Source: an uncultured Sphingomonas sp.
GTDB taxonomy: Bacteria > Pseudomonadota > Alphaproteobacteria > Sphingomonadales > Sphingomonadaceae
Direction: 5' to 3'
Length of the DNA stretch: 64,000 bases
Assembly: GCA_913775315.1 (NCBI GenBank)
Contig: CAJYIX010000013.1
Span: 62,001 to 126,000 of the forward strand
Shown here in pieces: positions 29,816-39,774 of this stretch (within the stretch, counting starts at the first letter, position 1; each line of letters opens with the position of its first letter). Both the position numbers and the translations under genes were made by a program. A model generated the notes under the pieces. The model saw nothing but the letters and a program-made list of their open reading frames with translations. It was not told the DNA's origin and did no database searches.

Positions 29816-30697
29816 TCAGTCCTGCGGCGCCACGTCGACCGAGACGCGCATGTCCTGCGCGCCCGAGCCGAGCACGATGCCGTCGATCGGCGCGATGTCG
29901 CCGTAATCGCGGCCGATCGCGACGATGACGTGATCCTCCGCCATCCAGATGCCGTTGGTGGGATCGACCCCGACCCAGCCGCGCGCCTCCCCCGCCCAGA
30001 CCAGCACCCAGGCATGGGTGGCGTCCGCGCCCACCAGCCGCGCCTCCCCCGGCGGCGGCAGCGTGCGGAGATAGCCCGAGGCATAGGCGGCGGGCACGCC
30101 CGCGGCGCGGAGACCACAGAGCATGATCTGCGCGAAGTCCTGGCACACCCCGCCCCGCTTGGCGAACGCCTCCGCCGGCGGCGTGTCGACCAGCGTCGCG
30201 GTGGGATCGAAGGCGAACTCGCGCTGGATGCGGCGGGCGAGCTCGATCGCTGCCTCCAGCACCCCGCGCTCGGGCGACAGGTCGGGCGCGCACCACGCCG
30301 CGATCGCCTCGTTCACCGGGATGCGGGGGCTAGGATAGCAATAGGCCGCAGGCGACAGCGGCGACAGATCGCGGCTCATGCGAGCGAGCGCGCCGACCTG
30401 CGCGATCGTCGGATCATGCGCGTCCGGGATCGGGATCGGCCGGTCGACGGTCATGTGCGCGACGCTCTCGATCTCCAGCTCGCGCGTCGGGCGGTCAAGG
30501 ACGAGGCGGGTGACATGCGCCAGCCCCGCCTGTGCCCGCGCCGGCGCGGTGCGGCCGCCGGGGGTGACATTGAGCGCATAATCCTCGACCCGCTGCCCCG
30601 GCCAGTCGATCGGCTGGAGGCGAAGGTTGCAGCGCGCGAAATCGACCGTCTCGGCATAGTCGAACCGCGTCACGTGGCGGATGGCATAGCGCATCAT
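29816..30697 (-). CDS. Transglutaminase-like cysteine peptidase family protein
   Basis: A 293-residue protein with the N-terminal beta domain of bacterial transglutaminase-like proteins (YAIRHVTRFDYAETV, then CNLRLQPIDWPGQRV) and a catalytic core. The triad is visible as Cys in GGVCQDFAQIM, His in DATHAWVLVW and Asp in GVDPTNG. Genes of this type stand next to alpha-E and permuted ATP-grasp genes in many bacteria, as here, and are thought to act on a small peptide or peptide tag. Its start overlaps the alpha-E stop (ATGA at 30697-30694). Confidence 0.9.
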   Translation of the reverse strand: MMRYAIRHVTRFDYAETVDFARCNLRLQPIDWPGQRVEDYALNVTPGGRTAPARAQAGLAHVTRLVLDRPTRELEIESVAHMTVDRPIPIPDAHDPTIAQVGALARMSRDLSPLSPAAYCYPSPRIPVNEAIAAWCAPDLSPERGVLEAAIELARRIQREFAFDPTATLVDTPPAEAFAKRGGVCQDFAQIMLCGLRAAGVPAAYASGYLRTLPPPGEARLVGADATHAWVLVWAGEARGWVGVDPTNGIWMAEDHVIVAIGRDYGDIAPIDGIVLGSGAQDMRVSVDVAPQD

Positions 30698-33137
30698 GCC
30701 AGCGTCAGCCCCGCGGCGCGCAGCGGCTCGGCCCCCTGCAGGAAGTAACGCCGCGCCACTTCCTCGGCCAGCGTGACCAGCCGCGCCTCGATCCTGAGCA
30801 GCGTCTCGGCACCCAGCGTGCCTGCATCGGCGGTAGCGATCAGCGCGGTCAGTTCGGCGGCAACGCGCTGTTGCGGCTCGGCAAGCCCGTCGTCCTTGAG
30901 CACGGGCAGCGCCGCCAGATGCTCGGCGATCCGCGCGCGACGAGGTCGAGCACCGCGATCCGGGCGATCCCGGTCAGGTAACGCTGGCGATAGCTGATCT
31001 GGCTGTCGGCGAGGTCGAGCAGGACCGACAGGTCGTCGGCGCTCGACGCCTCGATCCCGAAGGAGAGGATCGCGCGGACGGTCTTGAGTGCCCGCTCGAT
31101 CCGGCGGCCGAGGTCGTGGAAGCGCCAGCCGTCGGTGCGGCCCATATGCTCGGCGGACAGGCCCGCGAGCGCGGCATAGCGGCGCTGGAGCGACCCGGCG
31201 CGGTCGAGCACGCCGCCGCGCGTCGGGTGCGGCGCATCGAGCAGGCGGATCATGTCGGCGGACAGCCGGTCGCGGCTGACCGCACCCAGCCCGCGCGCCT
31301 GCCGGTTGATCGCCCGGACCGAATACCAGCCGTTCTCGACGCTCTCCATCGCGGTTCGCGCCATGGCGACCAGTTCGGCGCGGCGGTGCCCGGCGGGGAC
31401 CGGGGCGGCGCCCACCTGTACCAGCGCGTCGGCGATCCGCGCGACGGTCGAGCGGTCGAGCGCCGCGCCCGCATCGGCGCTGATCGAGTGGCCGAGCAGG
31501 ACGCGAATGAGGCCGAGAAGCGCCTCCCCCCGCTCCAGATAGCGGCCGAGCCAGAAGAGGTTGTCAGCCGCGCGGCTGGGCAGCGTACCCGGATTGCGGC
31601 GGAGGTGGAGCGAATCGACCGCGGGCAGCAGCGAAACGGGCTCTACGGGCGCGGGGCCGTGGACGATCACGTCGGCGGACCACTCCCCCTCGCCGATCGC
31701 GGTGATGCGCGGGTCGGCATGTTCGCCGATCCGCGCGAAGCCGCCGGGCAGCACCTGCCACGCGCCCTTGCCGTCGCGGGCGGCGAAGACGCGCAGCGTG
31801 AACGGGCGCGGGGTCAGCGCCCCCTCGACCACCACGGGCATGGTCGAGAGATGCACGACCTCCTGCCCCACATAATCCTGCGGCCGCGCCTCCAGATCGG
31901 CGAGCAGCGCGGCGCGCCGGGCGTTCGGGAGGTCCGCACCGATGACCGGCTTGCCATCGGGCAGCGCGCGGGTGGGGACGCCGAAGGCGGGGGCGACGAT
32001 CATGCTCGAAAGCTCGTCGATCACCTGCGCCGCCTCCGCGGGCTGGCCGCACCACCAGGTGGCGATGTTGGGCAGGTGCAGCCCCGCCCCCGTGAGCCGC
32101 GCCGACAAGGCAGGAAGGAAGGCGGAAAAGGCCGGCGCCTCGATCACCGCCGCGCCCGGTGCGTTGGCGACAACGACATTGCCCGCCGCCATCGCGTCGA
32201 TCAGGCCGGGGATGCCGATGGTCGAGGTCGAATCGAACGCCAGCGGATCGAGCAAGGTTGGGTCGGTCCGCCGCCACAGCCCATCGACGCGCTTCAGCCC
32301 CGCGATCGTACGGACGTACAGCCGATCCTCAATCACCGCGAGGTCGGCACCCTCGACCAGCAGGAAGCCGAGATAGCGCGCCAGATGCGCCTGTTCGGCA
32401 TAGCTCTGGTTGAGGCGGCCGGGGGTGAGCAGGCCGAGGCGCGGTTCGGCGCGCTCACACGCAGCGCACAGCCCCTCGCGCAGGCTGGCGAAGAAAGGCG
32501 CGTGCCGCTCGACATTCAGCCGCGCCTGAAGCCCGCCGAGCGTGCGGGCGATCGCGAGGCGATTCTCCAGCGCATAGCCCGCGCCCACCGGCCCGCGGAC
32601 ATGGTCGGCGATCACCCGCCACTCGCCCGTCGGGCCGCGGCACAGGTCGACCGCGACGATGTTGAGGTGGTGGCCGCCGGGCGGCTCCAGTCCCTGCATC
32701 GGCCGCAGGAAATAGGGGCTGCCAGTCACGACCGCGGCGGGGAGCAGGCCCTGTGCGACCAGCCGGCCGGGGCCGTAGAGATCGGCGACGATCGTTTCGA
32801 GCAGGTCCGCGCGCTGGATCACGCCGCGGCGGATGCCCGCCCATTCGGCGCTGTCCAGCATCAAGGGGATCGGCGAAAGCGGCCAGGGACGCTCGTCGCT
32901 GTCACCCGCGACACGAAAGCCCGTGCCGATATCGTCGGCCTGTCGCTGCGCCCGCTCGCGCGCGTCGGTCAGCGAGTCGCCCGCACTTGCCGCCAGTTCC
33001 TCGAACACGACGCGCCAGGCGTGCGGATCGGCGGCATCGACCATCGCGTCGCCGCGCGTCCGCCCCGCGCCATAGGCGGCGATCCAGCGGTCGGCGATCA
33101 CCCCCGCGTCGAACAAGCTGGCCGTGCGCGTCGCCAT
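30694..33137 (-). pseudogene. Circularly permuted ATP-grasp / alpha-E fusion protein, frameshifted near its C-terminus
   Basis: From ATG 33137 one frame encodes a permuted ATP-grasp ligase (about residues 1-470, with GRLNQSYAEQAHLARYLGF and the strong AFDSTSTIGIPGLIDAMAAGNVVVANAPG) followed by an alpha-E helical domain (from RAADNLFWLGRYLERGE). This frame ends at 30849 with an out-of-character Arg/Ser/Pro tail. The real alpha-E ending (IAEHLAALPVLKDDGLAEPQQ through ARRYFLQGAEPLR) is in another frame and stops at 30694, where it overlaps the transglutaminase start by the ATGA typical of coupled genes. The shift lies at 30931-30938, between LDLV and IAEHL, and about 14 family-typical residues are absent there. 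A sequencing error would leave the gene intact. Confidence 0.75.
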
Positions 33138-33197
33138 TCCATGCCCCCGTCGCCCTCCCCCTTTCCCCAAAGCGGGCCGCCGCGCAATGGCCCGCGG

Positions 33198-33944
33198 TCA
33201 GTTCCCGTCGGAGATCAGCGTACCCCCGTCGACCACCAGCGTCTGGCCGGTGACGAACCCGCCCGCGCCGCTCGCAAGGAACAGCGCGGCGGCGGCGACC
33301 TCCTCGATCGTGCCGATACGGCGGAGCGGGGTGGCGGCGAGGCGGCGCTCGGTCCGCTCGGGGTCCGACAGGATCGCGCTCGCCCAGTCGGTGCCGATCA
33401 GGCCGGGGGCGATCGCGTTGGCGCGCACGCCCATGGGACCGAACTCGACCGCCAGGTTGCGGGCAAGCTGCGCCAGCGCTGCCTTGGTGATGCCATAGTG
33501 GCCGATGCCTGCATTGCCGCGTAGTCCGGCGAGGCTGGAGAGAAGGACGATGCTCCCCCGCCCCCGCGCCGCCATCGCCGGGGCGATCCGCGCGGTCAGG
33601 CGGATCGGGTGGTCGAGGTTGATCGCATAGAGCGCGGCGCGGGTCTCCTCATCCATGCCGTGCATCGGCCCGGCCGGCCCCGCGATCCCGGCGTTGCAGA
33701 CGAGGATGTCGGCGGCCTCGTCCCCCAGCGCATCGACCTGACCCGCGTCGGCGAGATCGGCGACAATGCCCCGCCCGCCGAGATCGGCGGCGATTCCCTC
33801 GACCGCCGGATCGCGGTCGGCGAGGATCAGCCTCGCCCCTGCCCCCGCGAACAGTCGCGCGATGGCAAGGCCGATCCCGCTCGCCGCGCCGGTGACGAGC
33901 GCGGTGCGGCCGTCGAGGCGGAAGAGGCCAAGCGGGTCACTCAT
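33198..33944 (-). CDS. Short-chain dehydrogenase/reductase (SDR), last gene of catabolic operon one
   Basis: A 248-residue classical SDR. The cofactor motif TGAASGIG is at residues 19-26, NAG is at CNAGIAG, the catalytic Ser is in LLSSLAG and Tyr-x3-Lys is YGITK. Asp in LADRD points to NAD(H). The C-terminal FVTGQTLVVDGGTLISDGN is the family end. The substrate is unknown, perhaps an alcohol or keto intermediate of the neighbouring aromatic pathway. Its start overlaps the DenD-like stop by 8 bases, so it is translationally coupled. Confidence 0.9.
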   Translation of the reverse strand: MSDPLGLFRLDGRTALVTGAASGIGLAIARLFAGAGARLILADRDPAVEGIAADLGGRGIVADLADAGQVDALGDEAADILVCNAGIAGPAGPMHGMDEETRAALYAINLDHPIRLTARIAPAMAARGRGSIVLLSSLAGLRGNAGIGHYGITKAALAQLARNLAVEFGPMGVRANAIAPGLIGTDWASAILSDPERTERRLAATPLRRIGTIEEVAAAALFLASGAGGFVTGQTLVVDGGTLISDGN

Positions 33945-34818
33945 CGAACGCAGCGTCGATCAGCGTGTCGAGGTCGGCGTCTGCACGAAAGCCGAGCGCT
34001 TCGGCCCGCGGCGTGGCGAGCGGCGGATAGCTGCCGAACACGGCGCGAAGCCGCGCGTCCTCGGCATAGGTGAATCCGCGCGTGTCGCCGGTCCGGCCCA
34101 GCGCCTCGACCAGCGCACCGATGCGGACTTGGAGCGCGGGCAGCGTGATCGCGTCTCCCACCGTCGCGTCGGACACCAGCGCATCTACGAGCACCCGCGC
34201 GATCGCCCTTGCCGAGAGGAGCCAGCTGGTCGCTTCTGGCGAAACGGGTACCGTATACGCCTCCCTCGCACGCGCCGCGTGGAACAGGTCGCTGAGGAAT
34301 GCCGAGCCGAAGCCCCCCGCCCCGCGCGGCCGCGCGACGATGCCGGGCAGGCGCAGCGCCATGCCGCCGACCGCTCCCCGCCGCACCGCGTCGGCAAAGG
34401 CGAGCTCGATCATCCGCTTGTGCGTGCCGTAGACGCTCATCGGTGTCGGCACCGTCGCATCGTCGACCGGCGCATCCAGCCGCCCGCCGAACACCGCGAT
34501 CGAACTCGCCAGCACCAGCCGCCGCCCCGCCATCCCCTCAATCAGCGACAGCGGAAGGTCGAGATTGACCGCGCGCGACGCCACCGGATCGGCCGCCGCC
34601 GCGGCGCCCGGCAACGCGGCGAGGTGGAGGACGGCATCCGCCCCGACCACGCGCTCGAACACCGCCGGATCGGCAAGGTCGCGCGCTAGCGCCTCGTACA
34701 CCGGCGGCGCGGCAAAGGCGCGGTCGGTCAGCAGTACGTCATCCACCCCGCGCGCCGCCAGTTCGCGCACCACCGCACGGCCGACGAAGCCGTCGGCGCC
34801 GGTGATCGCGACTCCCAT
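33937..34818 (-). CDS. NAD-dependent epimerase/dehydratase family protein, DenD-like
   Basis: A 293-residue extended SDR. The Gly-rich start is MGVAITGADGFVGRAVV and the active site Tyr-x3-Lys is VYGTHKR. The DLADPAVFERVVGADAVLHLAALPG layout resembles D-erythronate dehydrogenase DenD. Start 34818 is set by the ATGA overlap with the cupin gene; the upstream Arg-rich extension is spurious. In this operon it may oxidise a side-chain alcohol rather than erythronate. That is inference from context. Confidence 0.85.
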   Translation of the reverse strand: MGVAITGADGFVGRAVVRELAARGVDDVLLTDRAFAAPPVYEALARDLADPAVFERVVGADAVLHLAALPGAAAAADPVASRAVNLDLPLSLIEGMAGRRLVLASSIAVFGGRLDAPVDDATVPTPMSVYGTHKRMIELAFADAVRRGAVGGMALRLPGIVARPRGAGGFGSAFLSDLFHAARAREAYTVPVSPEATSWLLSARAIARVLVDALVSDATVGDAITLPALQVRIGALVEALGRTGDTRGFTYAEDARLRAVFGSYPPLATPRAEALGFRADADLDTLIDAAFDE

Positions 34819-35387
34819 CAGCGAAGCTCGTGCGCGTATTCGCCGTCGACGAGGATGAAGGCGACGCGGCAATTCGCGTCCGACCGGTTCGACCAGCCGT
34901 GATTGGTGCCCCGCTGCACGACGATATCGCCTGCGCGCACCACCGTCTCGCCCACGTCCATGATGAGCGTCAGCTCGCCTTCGAGGACGATGCCATAGTC
35001 GATCGTCTCGGTCCGGTGCATCAGCGCGTGGCGGCCCTCGCCGCTGCCGTGCCCTGCCGCCTCGACCGCGCCAATCTCCGCAAAGTGTGCGCGCGCCGCT
35101 TCGGGCGACATGGTGCGGATCTCGTCCCCCTCGGGCGGGATGTCGAGGACGCGGAGGCGCGTGCCGCGCTTCGGCGGGGCAAGAGCCAGCGCGCCTTCGT
35201 CGGGTGTGCTCGCGGCCTCGATCGGGGCGGGGGTGTCGTGGGTCGCCCAGACTTCGTGGAACAGCGGGCCGATCGCGCCGCCGACGCGCTGGACGAAGGC
35301 AACGGGCGCGTCGGATTCGATGATCGCGCGGCCGTCCGCGTCATGCCCGGTGACGATGCGGCGGACGGGGCGATGCGCTTGGTCCAT
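34818..35387 (-). CDS. Cupin-domain protein
   Basis: A 189-residue protein whose C-terminal half is a single cupin barrel: ETIDYGIVLEGELTLIMDVGETVVRAGDIVVQRGTNHGWSNRS, with the G(X)5HXH-like region reduced to TETIDYG plus the second-motif His in GTNHGW. The metal set looks partial. The first 90 residues (RRIVTGHDADGRAIIESD, then LFHEVWATHDTPAPIEA) fit the cupin proteins placed beside aromatic-degradation oxygenases. It may be an isomerase, a dioxygenase-like enzyme or a non-enzymatic binder. Both ends overlap neighbours by ATGA, so it is deeply embedded in operon one. Confidence 0.85.
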   Translation of the reverse strand: MDQAHRPVRRIVTGHDADGRAIIESDAPVAFVQRVGGAIGPLFHEVWATHDTPAPIEAASTPDEGALALAPPKRGTRLRVLDIPPEGDEIRTMSPEAARAHFAEIGAVEAAGHGSGEGRHALMHRTETIDYGIVLEGELTLIMDVGETVVRAGDIVVQRGTNHGWSNRSDANCRVAFILVDGEYAHELR

Positions 35388-36502
35388 CAGATCGGCTCGG
35401 CCACAACCTGGAACATCGCGTGCGTCGCTTTCGCATTGTCGACCGCCGGCCCCTTGCCGAGCTGGCCCATGCAGATGGCGAGGCTCTCGCGCACGATATA
35501 GGCGCAGCGGTCGAACCGGCGGTCGCGGAATGCGGTCAGCGCGGTTTCCATGTCGTCGGCTTTTTCGAGTTCGTCGGCGAGGACGATGCTGTCCTCGATC
35601 GCCATCCCCGCGCCCTGGCCCAGATGCGGCGTCGTCGCATGAACCGCATCGCCGAGCAGCACGACGCGCCCCTTGTGCCACGGCCCCTCGACCAGATGCC
35701 CCTCAAGCGGGCGATAGACCACGCCGTCATCGTCGGTGATGTGCTCGGCCAGCGCGCGGATCGCCGGCGCGCAGTTCGCCAGCTTGCCCCGCATCACCGC
35801 CGCCAGCCCCTTGCGAGGGTAGCGCGGATTGCCGGGCTCGGGCGTGGTCACGTACATGTACATGAGGTCGGTGGAGATCGGCACCAGCCCCACCCCGATC
35901 GGTCCGTTATAGGCATGCATCGCGTCGAGATCGGCGGGCCGCGGCAGGTTGTAGCGCCAGACCGACTGGCCGGTGAAGACCGGCCCAGGCGCCTCGGGCA
36001 GCACGACGGCGCGCGTCTGCGAATAGACGCCGTCCGCCCCGATGACGAGATCATAGCGCCCGCTGCTGCCATCGGAGAAGGTCACGTCGACGCCCGCCCC
36101 GTTATCCTCGATCGCCGTGGCGGTGATGCCCAGCCGCACCTCGGCCCCGCTGGCGATCGTGCGGTCGCCCAGCACCTTGTGCAGCGCGGGGCGCGGTACG
36201 CCCATGCTCGCCGGATAACCATCGACCAGCCGCGGCACCGGCACGCGCGCCACCCGGTCGCCGGCGGGGGTGTAGATCTCCACCGCGTCGAAGCCGACGC
36301 CCGCGGCCAGATACTCGTCGATCAGCCCCAGCTCGGCCATCGCGCGGATGACGTTCGACTGCTGGATGATGCCGACGCCGTACACCGACCAGTCGGGATC
36401 GCGCTCGATCACGGTGACGTTATGGCCCTTGCCGCGAAGCGCGATAGCGGCGGTCAGCCCGCCGATGCCGCCGCCGATGACGAGAATGTCGAGGTTACGC
36501 AT
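35387..36502 (-). CDS. FAD-dependent monooxygenase (aromatic hydroxylase type)
   Basis: A 371-residue group A flavoprotein monooxygenase. The Rossmann motif GGGIGGLTAAIAL begins at residue 10 and the DG-type motif is in DLVIGADGVYSQTR. The FAD ribityl motif is GDAVHATTPHLGQGAGMAIED. The N-terminal Arg/Glu (VIERD) and the length fit salicylate- and 6-hydroxynicotinate-hydroxylase relatives that hydroxylate phenolic rings with NAD(P)H and O2. This would prepare a catechol-type product for the extradiol dioxygenase at 43675. The exact substrate is unknown. The start is 9 bases downstream of the MBL gene stop, and the stop overlaps the cupin start. Confidence 0.92.
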   Translation of the reverse strand: MRNLDILVIGGGIGGLTAAIALRGKGHNVTVIERDPDWSVYGVGIIQQSNVIRAMAELGLIDEYLAAGVGFDAVEIYTPAGDRVARVPVPRLVDGYPASMGVPRPALHKVLGDRTIASGAEVRLGITATAIEDNGAGVDVTFSDGSSGRYDLVIGADGVYSQTRAVVLPEAPGPVFTGQSVWRYNLPRPADLDAMHAYNGPIGVGLVPISTDLMYMYVTTPEPGNPRYPRKGLAAVMRGKLANCAPAIRALAEHITDDDGVVYRPLEGHLVEGPWHKGRVVLLGDAVHATTPHLGQGAGMAIEDSIVLADELEKADDMETALTAFRDRRFDRCAYIVRESLAICMGQLGKGPAVDNAKATHAMFQVVAEPI

Positions 36503-36511
36503 GTCGATCCT

Positions 36512-37444
36512 TCAGAAACGGTCGAGGTCGTTGGCAAGCGCCAGCCTGCCCCGGAAATCCTTGGCGATGCGAGCGCGATAATCGGCGGTGCGCGCCGGAT
36601 CGCTGCCGCCCGCGAAATGCGTCACCGCCACCGCCCTCACCCCCGCCGCGCCCGCGAGCGCGCCCACCGCCTCGGGCGTCAGGTGATGCGTCGACAGGTG
36701 CTGGACCAGCTTTGCGCGGGCGGGCGTGGGCATATTCGGCGAGTTCTGCGCGACCTTGGCGAGCGTGAGGTCGAGGTCGATCATCTCGCTGACCAGCAGG
36801 TCCGCGCCTTTCGCCAGCGCGGCCACTGCCGGGCTGGGCCCGGTGTCGCCGGTATAGGCGATCGACCGGCCGGGCGTGTCGAAGCGATAGGACAGCGACT
36901 TGTACGCGGCGTCCTCGGCGCTGTCGGGGGCGAAGTCGTAATGCGTGTTCTGCGCGGTCCGCACCGTCATGTCGCCGACGCGGACGCTCGCGCCGCCCGC
37001 CAGTTCGACCACGCGGACGATGCTGTCGGGCGCGGGCCAGTGCTGGCCTGGGATGCCGTAGCCCGCCGCGGCGGCGGGCCTGAGCGATGCGACGATGCCG
37101 TCCACCAGCGCTTTCGTCCCCGGCGGTCCGTAGATCGTCAGCACCTCTTGCACATCGGTCTGGTCGCGCAGGCCGATGATCGCGGCCAGCCCGCCGGTAT
37201 GATCGACGTGCAGGTGGCTGAGGAACACCGCCTTCACCTGCGGCAGGCGCAGCCCCGCCTTGGCGAGTTGCTGGGCGGCGCCGTCGCCGGCATCGACCAG
37301 ATAGACCTCGCCCCCGCGCACCAGCGCGTTCGCCGGCTGTGCCCGCTCCGGCGCGCCGACCGGCCCGCCCATCGTGCCGAGCGTGATCCAGGCATCAGCG
37401 GGCGCCTGAACGCCCGCCAGCAGCGCGAGGGCGAGGCCGAGCAT
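36512..37444 (-). CDS. Exported metallo-beta-lactamase-fold hydrolase
   Basis: A 310-residue protein with a signal peptide (MLGLALALLAGVQAPADA). The zinc motif HxHxDH is in SHLHVDHTGG, with later ligands in THYDF, YTGDTG and VTHFAGG. This is the RNase Z/arylsulfatase-like layout rather than a true beta-lactamase. Periplasmic location next to a TonB receptor suggests it cleaves an ester, lactone or sulfate from the imported compound before inner-membrane transport. That role is inferred. The start overlaps the TonB receptor stop (ATGA). Confidence 0.87.
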   Translation of the reverse strand: MLGLALALLAGVQAPADAWITLGTMGGPVGAPERAQPANALVRGGEVYLVDAGDGAAQQLAKAGLRLPQVKAVFLSHLHVDHTGGLAAIIGLRDQTDVQEVLTIYGPPGTKALVDGIVASLRPAAAAGYGIPGQHWPAPDSIVRVVELAGGASVRVGDMTVRTAQNTHYDFAPDSAEDAAYKSLSYRFDTPGRSIAYTGDTGPSPAVAALAKGADLLVSEMIDLDLTLAKVAQNSPNMPTPARAKLVQHLSTHHLTPEAVGALAGAAGVRAVAVTHFAGGSDPARTADYRARIAKDFRGRLALANDLDRF

Positions 37445-39774
37445 CAGAAGTCGAACCCGACGCGAACGCCATAGGTGCGCGGTGGGCGCAGCGTGCCGAC
37501 GGGGAAGTCGAGGATCGGCCGCGCGCCCGCGCGCGCCAGCACTTCCGCATCCTCGATATTGTTGACGAAGCCGGTGAGGCTCCATCCCTCGGCGCGCAGC
37601 GTCACATAGGCGTCGGACATCATGAAGCCGTCCTGCTTCGTCTCGGGCCGGTAGTTGGCGTCGAGAAAGCGGCTGGTCTCGATATTGGTCCGCGCGCCGA
37701 ACACAAGGTCGAGCGACGACGCGAGCGGGAAGGTCCGCTCATAACCCAGGTTGAACGCCCATTCCGGCGACTGGACCGTCGGCTTGCCCGAACAGTCGAT
37801 GTCGTAGAAGCGCGCGCCGTTGATCCCCGGATTGGCCGCGCGGCTGCCCAGCGTCCGGCATCCGGTCGCCACCGGCGCGCCGGTGGGCGAGAAGTTGGCA
37901 GTGGTCAGCTCGTCGTAGCGCCCGTTCAGATATTGCGCGACCGCGGTGAACAGGTCGTTGCGGCTGGGGGCGAAACGCATCTCGACCTCACCGCCGTAAA
38001 TGCGCGACTTGCCCGCATTGACGGTGATCGACCCCTGCGCGATCAGCCCGGTGCCGGTCGGCACGCCGCCGACGAAGGTGATCTGCTGGTCCTTATAGTC
38101 CCAGTAGAACGCCTCGACATTCAGTTGCAGCTTGTTGCCGAAGAAGCGGTTCTTGGCGCCCGCAGTGTACGCGGTCAGCGTCTCGGGCGCGAAGGTGTTG
38201 TTCGGCGGCTGCGCGACGAAGAACCCGCCCGACTTGAAGCCCGTCGCGACGTTGGCATAGAGGAGCGAGGCGGGGCCGGCGTCGAGCTCGACCCCCGCCT
38301 TCCACGTGAACTTCTCGAACGTCAGCGCGCCGGTGAAGGGCGCCCCGAGCGCGGGCTCGATCGGGCCGGGCAGGCCGCCCGCCGCCGTCCGCGTCCGTTG
38401 CCGCTTGTCCTCGCGCGTGTAGCGACCGCCTGCGACCAGGCGGAAAGCGTCGGTCACGTCGAAGGTGAGCTGGCCGAAGCCGGCGATGCTCTCGGTCCGC
38501 AGATTGGGCGCGAACCGGGTCGTCGACAGGTTGCCCTGGCGGAAGAAATTCACCGCCTGCTGCTTTTCGTCGAAGAAGAACGCGCCGACGACGTAGCGCA
38601 GCCGCTGGTCCTCGTTTGACGAGAGCCGCGCCTCGACCGACATCTGCTCGGCCAGATCGGTCACGTCGCCCTGGAAACCCGGCAGATAGGTGCGGAAATT
38701 GGTGTCGGACCGGCGCCAGGCGGGAATGATCGTGAGCTTGCCGAAGCCCATGTCGCCCTCGACCGTCGCCGACAGGCCGTAGAACTTGTTGTCGAGGAAG
38801 CCGTCGCTCCCCGCCTGCGCGATGCAGCCCGAGCGCACGAAGCCGCCGAACCCGCCGCAGAAGGGCGGCGCGAAGATGCCCGCGGCGAACTGTGCCACCG
38901 CTGCCTGGGCCCGCGGGTCGGAGACGCTGACGCGGTCCTCGAGCGGGGGTGCGTTGAGACCGGCATAGGGGAGCAGCACCGCCCCAGCGCCCTTGCCGTG
39001 CTGGTTATAGTAATCGCCGACGATCGTCATCGACCACATGTCGGACGGCTGGATCAGGATCGACGCGCGCACCGCCTCGCCCCGCTCGTCGTCATAACCG
39101 TCGCTGATATAGCCGTCGCGATCGACCACCTGGCCCGCGACGCGCAGCGCCACGACCTGTCCCAGCGGCAGGTTGATCGCGCCCGACGCCTTTTTCGCAT
39201 CGTAATTGCCATATTCGAGCAGACCCTCGACGCCGAACTTGCCCAGCACCGGCTTGCGCGGCAGCACGTTGATCGCGCCGCCCGTTGCGTTGCGGCCATA
39301 GAGCGTGCCCTGCGGCCCCTTCACCACCTCGACGCGTTCGAGGTCGTAGAAGACGCCCGCGGGCGCAGTCGGGCGGCCGACATAGACGCCGTTGAAGTTG
39401 AACGCGACGGCGTTCTCAGAGAACGAGTTCTGCGAATTGGTGCCGACCCCGCGCAGGAAGAAGCTGGTCGTGCCGCCAGTCGGCTGGACGACGAGCGCGG
39501 GGACGAGCTTGCCGAGGTTCGCGGTCTCGGTGATGCCCGCATTCGCAAGCGCGTCGCCGGTGACGGCGGTGACCGCGACGGCAGCGCGCTGAAGCGACTC
39601 CGACCGGCGCTGTGCGGTGACGACGATATCCTGAAGCCCCTCCCCGTCGTCGGGGGCCTGTGCGGCGGCCTCGACCGGGTCGGCGGGGGCCGAATTGGTC
39701 ACCTGCTGCGCCCATGCCGGCTGCGCGGCCAGTGCCAGCGCCATCGCGGTCCCGAGACCCGAAATCCTTCGCAT
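37444..39774 (-). CDS. TonB-dependent outer-membrane receptor (second copy), head of catabolic operon one
   Basis: A 776-residue receptor. Signal peptide ends at AWAQ, the TonB box-like DIVVTAQRRSESLQRAAV follows, then the plug with VEVVKGPQGTLYGRNATGGAINV and a barrel ending in VRVGFDF with the terminal Phe. The start at 39774 gives the signal peptide; a much longer open frame covers the LysR and FAH region on the opposite strand and is spurious. Its ligand is presumably the aromatic substrate of the operon, because all five downstream genes are coupled behind it. The 126-base gap to the divergent LysR gene carries the control sites. Confidence 0.93.
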   Translation of the reverse strand: MRRISGLGTAMALALAAQPAWAQQVTNSAPADPVEAAAQAPDDGEGLQDIVVTAQRRSESLQRAAVAVTAVTGDALANAGITETANLGKLVPALVVQPTGGTTSFFLRGVGTNSQNSFSENAVAFNFNGVYVGRPTAPAGVFYDLERVEVVKGPQGTLYGRNATGGAINVLPRKPVLGKFGVEGLLEYGNYDAKKASGAINLPLGQVVALRVAGQVVDRDGYISDGYDDERGEAVRASILIQPSDMWSMTIVGDYYNQHGKGAGAVLLPYAGLNAPPLEDRVSVSDPRAQAAVAQFAAGIFAPPFCGGFGGFVRSGCIAQAGSDGFLDNKFYGLSATVEGDMGFGKLTIIPAWRRSDTNFRTYLPGFQGDVTDLAEQMSVEARLSSNEDQRLRYVVGAFFFDEKQQAVNFFRQGNLSTTRFAPNLRTESIAGFGQLTFDVTDAFRLVAGGRYTREDKRQRTRTAAGGLPGPIEPALGAPFTGALTFEKFTWKAGVELDAGPASLLYANVATGFKSGGFFVAQPPNNTFAPETLTAYTAGAKNRFFGNKLQLNVEAFYWDYKDQQITFVGGVPTGTGLIAQGSITVNAGKSRIYGGEVEMRFAPSRNDLFTAVAQYLNGRYDELTTANFSPTGAPVATGCRTLGSRAANPGINGARFYDIDCSGKPTVQSPEWAFNLGYERTFPLASSLDLVFGARTNIETSRFLDANYRPETKQDGFMMSDAYVTLRAEGWSLTGFVNNIEDAEVLARAGARPILDFPVGTLRPPRTYGVRVGFDF

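Noticed and set aside
31116-33524. 802-codon open frame on plus strand opposite the ATP-grasp fusion
   Set aside because: Arg/Gly/Asp-rich shadow; the opposite strand has clear domains.
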